A DNA stretch of 64,000 nt from Tetracentron sinense (lineage: Eukaryota; Streptophyta; Magnoliopsida; Trochodendrales; Trochodendraceae): the NCBI GenBank assembly GCA_015143295.1, contig CM026570.1:20219250-20283249 (forward strand), read 5' to 3'. Numbering within the stretch: the first letter of the stretch is position 1; the number at the start of each line of letters is the position of its first letter. Made by a program: the position numbers and the translations under genes. Shown here in pieces: positions 62,966 through 64,000 of this stretch. The notes under the pieces are model-generated. The model saw nothing but the letters and a program-made list of their open reading frames with translations, did no database searches and was not told where the DNA came from.

Positions 62966-63404
62966 GGTTTGACTGGACTCAGTTAGGGATAACCAAGGTT
63001 AATGGTGCTAACCCTAGTTAAGGTAGGGGTGTAAAAATTAGGTGCTTATAGTTGCCCCTCTTTACAGGAGAATGCTGAATTGATAATTGAATGACAAAGA
63101 CTGGAACTATCCTATTTTTACGTCAAGATTGGATTTTAGGGAATGATGATATGCATGTTGAGCAAGTGGTGATGTGAAGTGCTTGCCTATACCTGGAGGA
63201 GATATGGGTGACTTGGGGGAAGAATGAAGTAGTTAAGGCCACTCCATTGGGAAGGAAGAGTAGTTTGTGCTACTTATGCTGGGGATTGATAGCTGCTATG
63301 AAAGATGACATGTCCCGGAGGCGCTAGCCAGATTGGTTATTATAGCATTACCTGGAGGTGCTTAGCGAAGAAAAACAAAGGACACGTGGAGTGTCGAAAG
63401 AAGG

Positions 63405-63775
63405 ATATGCGAGATGCTAGCAAAGTGTGTTATGTCGATGCTCACCTGGGATATCGAGACATGCGAGGTGCCGAAAAAGTGTGCTATATCGATGCGCACC
63501 TAGGATGTCAATGACACACAGGGGTGTCGAATGGGGATATGTAAGGTACTGATAAAGTACGTTATGTCGATGCTCACTTGGGATATCGAGACATGCGAGG
63601 TGCCGACAAAATGTGTTATATCTGGGATGTTAAGGACACATGGGGGTGCCAAAGGGGGATCTGTGAGGTGCCGAAAAAGTGCGTTATGTCAATGCTCACC
63701 TGGGATATCGAGACATGCGAGGTGCCGACAAAGTGTGTTATGTCGATACTCACAAGGACACACTGGGGTGTCTGA
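63405..63775 (+). repeat. tandem repeat with 55-60 bp units
   Basis: GAGGTGCCGAMAAAGTGYG with TTATGTCGATGCTCACC and GGGATATCGAGACATGC recurs six or seven times, some units carrying GGACACACTGGGGTGTC. Units alternate in a higher-order pattern. The Asp/Cys/Arg-rich frames across it are by-products. Confidence 0.85.
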
Positions 63776-64000
63776 AAGTATGCCTCTTTTTAATTTTTAG
63801 AAACACAGTTCTTGGGGGGCATACATTGAATCCCAAGATCTGACTAAGATTCTAATTGATTTTATTCAATGAAGGTTAGAATAACATTCACCTTTGCGAC
63901 TTTGAAATTGTTCAGTCAAATCCACGTTAGAATAGTACTCGCAAAACTTCACAAGTGTCAAGTCTCCTGTCGATTCACACGAACCTTCTTTTTCCTTTAA
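63776..64000. other. window end, nothing recognised
   Basis: No coding domain and no repeat with a second copy in the window. Confidence 0.5.

Larger units (their letters stand above)
60480..63060 (+). other. non-coding LTR-retrotransposon-like region
   Basis: GAGAATCGCCACCTATTAATTC, GGGAAGGTGCTAGGCACCCCGAGG and GGTGCTTATAGTTGCCCCTC at its two ends resemble words in long plant Gypsy LTR/leader regions. Between them are GGCCCGGTAGGCCAA repeats (60945-61230), six GGCGGTAAT hairpins (61448-62687) and CCTAGGGTTT repeats (62815-62965). No coding domain and no partner LTR are visible. Confidence 0.4.

Noticed and set aside
63405..63775. CRISPR-like array
   Set aside because: Units are continuous and diverged, without unique spacers of constant length, and the genome is a plant.
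63305..63800. Cys-rich repeat protein
   Set aside because: Overlapping frames all derive from the 55-60 bp tandem units; no start context or homologue is recognised.
1..64000. tRNA, rRNA or microRNA genes
   Set aside because: No complete cloverleaf or rRNA block was seen; the only tRNA-like boxes belong to the SINE-like unit at 7577. MicroRNA hairpins cannot be excluded without expression data.

Overview
This window comes from a plant nuclear genome. It is AT-rich, has no dense ORFs and no operons, and is packed with plant transposable elements: Copia and Gypsy LTR elements primed by initiator tRNA-Met, L1- and RTE-type LINEs, Tourist and hAT-like elements. The one real host gene is an intron-split plant cyclin. 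I would guess a flowering plant, probably not a grass, with long TE-filled introns; the species cannot be fixed from the sequence.

The host gene is a C-type cyclin (CYCC1, partner of CDK8 in the Mediator kinase module). Nine coding exons with GT...AG borders lie at 8891-8922, 9029-9135, 18365-18404, 23274-23318, 25797-25915, 26031-26148, 45193-45237, 51203-51350 and 51738-51842. Joined they give one open frame of 759 nt (252 aa plus stop), the normal family length. The transcription unit is about 43 kb, and the introns (9.2, 4.9, 2.5, 19.0 and 6.0 kb for the large ones) are graveyards of transposons. A compact promoter with a TATA box and four site II (TGGGCT/AGCCCA) motifs lies just upstream.

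Layout. 1-8700: no gene; a 2.4 kb inverted-repeat cluster (764-3130), a Tourist MITE with TTA duplications, a hAT-like element, a SINE-like unit and several copies of a small repeat family. 8700-51842: CYCC1. Intron 2 holds a LINE fragment, a hAT-like element with a Copia element inserted in it, and a second hAT-like element. Intron 3 holds a rearranged L1 LINE. Intron 6 holds a hAT-like element, a deleted Gypsy element that itself carries a probable solo LTR, a three-level nest (TIR element > hAT-like element > Copia), another hAT-like element, a TRIM-like miniature LTR element and one more hAT-like element. Intron 7 holds Copia and RTE remnants. 51843-64000: no gene recognised; Copia remnant, solo-LTR-like repeat, GGT/CCA satellites, a fragment resembling a plant transposon protein, and a non-coding LTR-like region containing six copies of a near-perfect hairpin.

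The most interesting pattern is a group of non-coding TIR elements (4640, 11267, 16253, 24385, 26991, 35120, 40458, 43289). Most begin CANNGTTTTRAAA or similar, most have perfect or near-perfect 8-bp target duplications, and each is filled near its ends with its own short palindromic word (GAAATTTCGG, CGATATATCG, GCCTAGGCG, CTTGAGGC, GACTCGAGT, TTATGTAAC). They look like non-autonomous hAT elements that differ in the word and share the ends. No transposase source is present in the window. All comparisons were made by eye; no alignment or database search was run.
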